A DNA stretch of 7,077 bases from an uncultured Terriglobus sp. (GTDB taxonomy: Bacteria > Acidobacteriota > Terriglobia > Terriglobales > Acidobacteriaceae): the NCBI GenBank assembly GCA_937871605.1, contig CALMRM010000051.1, forward strand, positions 1,557-8,633. The letters run 5' to 3'. The notes under the pieces are model-generated. The model saw nothing but the letters and a program-made list of their open reading frames with translations. It searched no databases and was not told the origin of the DNA. The position numbers and the translations under genes are program-made. This document shows positions 5,196 to 7,077 of this stretch, piece after piece (the stretch's first letter is position 1; the number at the start of each line of letters is the position of its first letter).

Positions 5196-6542
5196 CTACA
5201 CTGGGAGGGGCCGTTGCGCTCCAGCCGCAGCCGCCACGTCCACAATGGGCATTTCCAGGCTGATCTTTGTACCGCGCCCGGGCCGGCTCTCCATCTGCAG
5301 GATGGCCTCCGCGCCGTACAGCACCTCCATGCGCTCGCGCACATTGCGCATGCCGATGCCGGTGCCCGGCCGCACAATGCCGCTGCCCGGGTTGGCCACG
5401 GTGCGCCCGGGTGCCACGCCCACGCCGTCGTCTTCCACCTCCAGCAACAGCCGTTCGCCCTGCACACGGCTGCGCAGCCACACCGTACCGCCTCCAATGC
5501 GCGGCTCCAGCCCGTGCTTGATGCTGTTCTCAATGATGGGTTGCAGAATCATGCTGGGCACCACCATATCCAGTGTTTCCGGGGCAATCTCCTTCACCAC
5601 GCGCAGCTTCTCACCGAAGCGCACCACCTCAATTGCCAGGTAGTCGTCGGTAAAGGCAATCTCATCGCGGAACGGCACAAACGCCTCACGCTGTTTCAGG
5701 AGGATGCGCAGGATGTGTGCCAGCCGCACGACCATCTCGCGCGCCAACTCCGGCTCCAGCCGGATCAGTGAACCAATCGAGTTCAGCGTGTTGAACAGGA
5801 AGTGTGGATTAATCTGCCGCTGCAGCGCATCCAGCTTGGCTTCCAGCAATAGCCGCGCCTGCTGTTCCACCTTGTCTTCAATGCGAATGGCATTCCAGAT
5901 TTTCAGTGGTATCCCTACCAGGATGGGTGCCGCCGCGCAGCTGGCCAGCTGCCGCCCCCACAGGTCAGACCGCAGCGCGAAATACCTGCGCGGGGCATAC
6001 TTCGCGATCTCGCTGGCACCCAGCTGCATGCCCATGATGCTCAGCAACAGCAGCACCTGCCGGTCCAGGTGCGGCCTGCGCAGGTTGCGCCGCACCCAGC
6101 GGTACAGGCTCAGGTCGATCATGGGTGAAAACGTCCAGATCGCCTCCACATCTACCGCGCGGTAGAACACACCCGCCAACACCGCGGCCAGCACGCTTAC
6201 CAGCGGTGCCAGGTACTCGTGGTGCCACAGCGCCGGTATCGACAAGGCAAAGGCCCCGGCCGTGGCTGCCGCCGCACCCACCGTCACCCCCAGCAGCACG
6301 GACGTAGCCAGCGAAATATCCGCCGCCAGAAAGTTTGGAACTGCCGTACGGATCCACACGCCCAAGACCAGGGGGGCGCAGATGAATGCGGCCATCTTGA
6401 GCCGCTGCATTGGCGTGCGCTCCTGCAATAACAGCAGCCGCCGAAATGCCTGCGACCGCGCCAACGAACTGCTCACTGCCGCTGCTACGCCCAGCTGCAC
6501 CAGCAACGAGATGAGAACCAGCTTGGGCTCAGGTGGATGCAC
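5196..6542 (-). CDS. LytS/YehU-type membrane sensor histidine kinase
   Basis: This 448-residue protein has a multi-helix membrane sensor followed by a kinase core of the LytS/YehU (His_kinase, PF06580) type. Hydrophobic segments lie at about 7-27, 50-67, 76-104, 110-130, 162-178 and 199-214; the glycine/alanine-rich stretch around 84-104 recalls the 5TMR-LYT sensor domain. The phospho-acceptor is His247 within RQINPHFLFNTLNSI (242-256). The ATP-binding lid follows: N-box PSMILQPIIENSIKHGL at 329-345, DDGVG at 371-375 and GTGIGMRNVRER at 393-404. No PAS, GAF or HAMP domain is visible between membrane part and kinase core. The start is a GTG at 6542; an in-frame TAG 12 bases upstream leaves no earlier start, and no good Shine-Dalgarno precedes it. 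Such kinases usually pair with a LytTR-type response regulator, but none is adjacent. The ligand is unknown. Confidence 0.93.
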   Translation of the reverse strand: MHPPEPKLVLISLLVQLGVAAAVSSSLARSQAFRRLLLLQERTPMQRLKMAAFICAPLVLGVWIRTAVPNFLAADISLATSVLLGVTVGAAAATAGAFALSIPALWHHEYLAPLVSVLAAVLAGVFYRAVDVEAIWTFSPMIDLSLYRWVRRNLRRPHLDRQVLLLLSIMGMQLGASEIAKYAPRRYFALRSDLWGRQLASCAAAPILVGIPLKIWNAIRIEDKVEQQARLLLEAKLDALQRQINPHFLFNTLNSIGSLIRLEPELAREMVVRLAHILRILLKQREAFVPFRDEIAFTDDYLAIEVVRFGEKLRVVKEIAPETLDMVVPSMILQPIIENSIKHGLEPRIGGGTVWLRSRVQGERLLLEVEDDGVGVAPGRTVANPGSGIVRPGTGIGMRNVRERMEVLYGAEAILQMESRPGRGTKISLEMPIVDVAAAAGAQRPLPV

Positions 6543-6611
6543 ACCACAAGTCTACTGTTCTCGTTGCGACATGAATCGCAGCAAGGCCTCGTGCATCTGT
6601 ACCATCGACAT
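6543..6611. promoter_or_regulatory. Divergent spacer between the kinase gene and ribA
   Basis: These 69 bases separate the kinase GTG from the favoured ribA ATG and should carry promoters for both directions. No convincing -35/-10 pair is visible. It contains a TGCGA-N6-TCGCA dyad (6565-6580). The ribA reading frame stays open through the whole spacer, so part of it could be translated if an earlier ribA start is used. Confidence 0.4.
6565..6580. repeat. Dyad TGCGA-N6-TCGCA, possible operator
   Basis: TGCGA at 6565-6569 is the exact reverse complement of TCGCA at 6576-6580 with a 6-base spacer, and TTGC (6564-6567) also pairs with GCAA (6581-6584). The 16-base symmetric site has the size and placement of a dimeric repressor or activator site between divergent genes. 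A site this short may be chance. Confidence 0.3.
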
Positions 6612-7077
6612 ATGCACTACAGCCACATCAGCAAGGTCGCGGAGGCCGCACTGCCCACCCGCTGGGGGCCATTCCGCATCCTCGGCTTTGAGGGTCACCT
6701 GGCGCCAGGTGTCGCACCCGGCCCGCAGGGCAAGCTCATCGACGAGACCGTGGCGCTGGTCTACGGCACCCCGGGCGACAACCCCATCGTGCGCGTGCAC
6801 TCGCAATGCCTCACCGGCGACGTCTTCCATTCCCTGCGCTGCGATTGTCGCCAGCAACTCGAGCTCGCCCTTGACACCGTAACCGCGCACGGCTCCGGCA
6901 TCATTGTGTACGAGGCGCAGGAGGGCCGCGGCATCGGCCTCATGGCCAAGCTGCGCGCCTATGAACTGCAGGATCAAGGCCGCGACACCATCGAAGCCAA
7001 CCTGGAGCTGGGCTACCGGGCAGACCACCGTGACTTTGACCTGCCCGCCGAGGTCATCAAGCAGCTCGGCTTCCACA
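6612..7077 (+). CDS. ribA: GTP cyclohydrolase II, C-terminal part outside window
   Basis: RibA opens GTP to 2,5-diamino-6-ribosylamino-4(3H)-pyrimidinone 5'-phosphate, formate and pyrophosphate, the first step of riboflavin synthesis. The visible 155 residues align along their length with E. coli RibA. VAEAALPTRWGPFRILGFE covers 9-27, VRVHSQCLTGDVFHSLRCDC covers 60-79 with zinc ligands Cys66, Cys77 and Cys79, YEAQEGRGIGLMAKLRAYEL covers 100-119 with catalytic Tyr117, and the Asp138-x-Arg140 pair lies in ADHRDFDL. It has a roughly 10-residue insertion after GFEG compared with E. coli. No DHBP synthase domain precedes it, so it is the stand-alone form. The last 40 or so residues, including the NNPKK region, are off the right edge. 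The ATG at 6612 gives an N-terminus like known RibA proteins, but an in-frame ATG at 6537 and GTG at 6591 are open alternatives; no start has a good Shine-Dalgarno. Confidence 0.94.
   Translation, partial: MHYSHISKVAEAALPTRWGPFRILGFEGHLAPGVAPGPQGKLIDETVALVYGTPGDNPIVRVHSQCLTGDVFHSLRCDCRQQLELALDTVTAHGSGIIVYEAQEGRGIGLMAKLRAYELQDQGRDTIEANLELGYRADHRDFDLPAEVIKQLGFH

Noticed and set aside
6262..6882. 206-residue plus-strand open frame across the kinase start and ribA
   Set aside because: It is out of frame with ribA and antisense to the kinase, and its composition is shadow-like.
6552..7076. 174-residue minus-strand open frame opposite ribA
   Set aside because: The plus strand here encodes RibA with its zinc and catalytic residues; the antisense frame mirrors its codons.

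Overview
This is a GC-rich bacterial window with long open frames, tightly packed genes and almost no intergenic DNA. The combination of a stand-alone RibA, a two-subunit CysDN ATP sulfurylase beside an iron-sulfur type APS reductase, and a LytS-type kinase fits an Acidobacteriota (Terriglobia-like) chromosome. That placement is inference, because there is no rRNA or lineage marker here. Nothing indicates phage, a transposon or a plasmid.

Layout, reading the minus strand from right to left: a LytS/YehU-type membrane histidine kinase (6542-5196), a family 2 glycosyltransferase resembling dolichyl-phosphate glucosyltransferases (5112-4312), a 231-base leader, then a compact sulfur assimilation operon cysD (4080-3127), cysN (3123-1495), cysH (1498-620) and a TauE/SafE-family membrane protein (557 to beyond the left edge). 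Only ribA (6612, or possibly 6537, to beyond the right edge) is on the plus strand, divergent from the kinase gene.

How the genes work together: CysD and the GTPase CysN make adenylyl sulfate (APS) from ATP and sulfate. CysH carries the CC...CxxC pattern of iron-sulfur APS reductases, so it should reduce APS directly to sulfite. No APS kinase gene (cysC) or recognisable kinase domain is present, which agrees with a PAPS-independent route. The TauE/SafE protein probably moves sulfite, sulfate or another sulfur oxyanion across the membrane. Sulfite reductase is not in the window.

The most unusual signals are (1) a CC...CxxC cysteine set in CysD, at positions that match by motif the cluster-binding cysteines of its neighbour CysH, (2) a C-terminal tail on CysN that looks loosely like the end of a lost APS kinase domain, (3) the structured-looking cys leader, and (4) a short dyad in the kinase/ribA divergent spacer. 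No wholly new multi-gene system is evident; most of the window is core metabolism.
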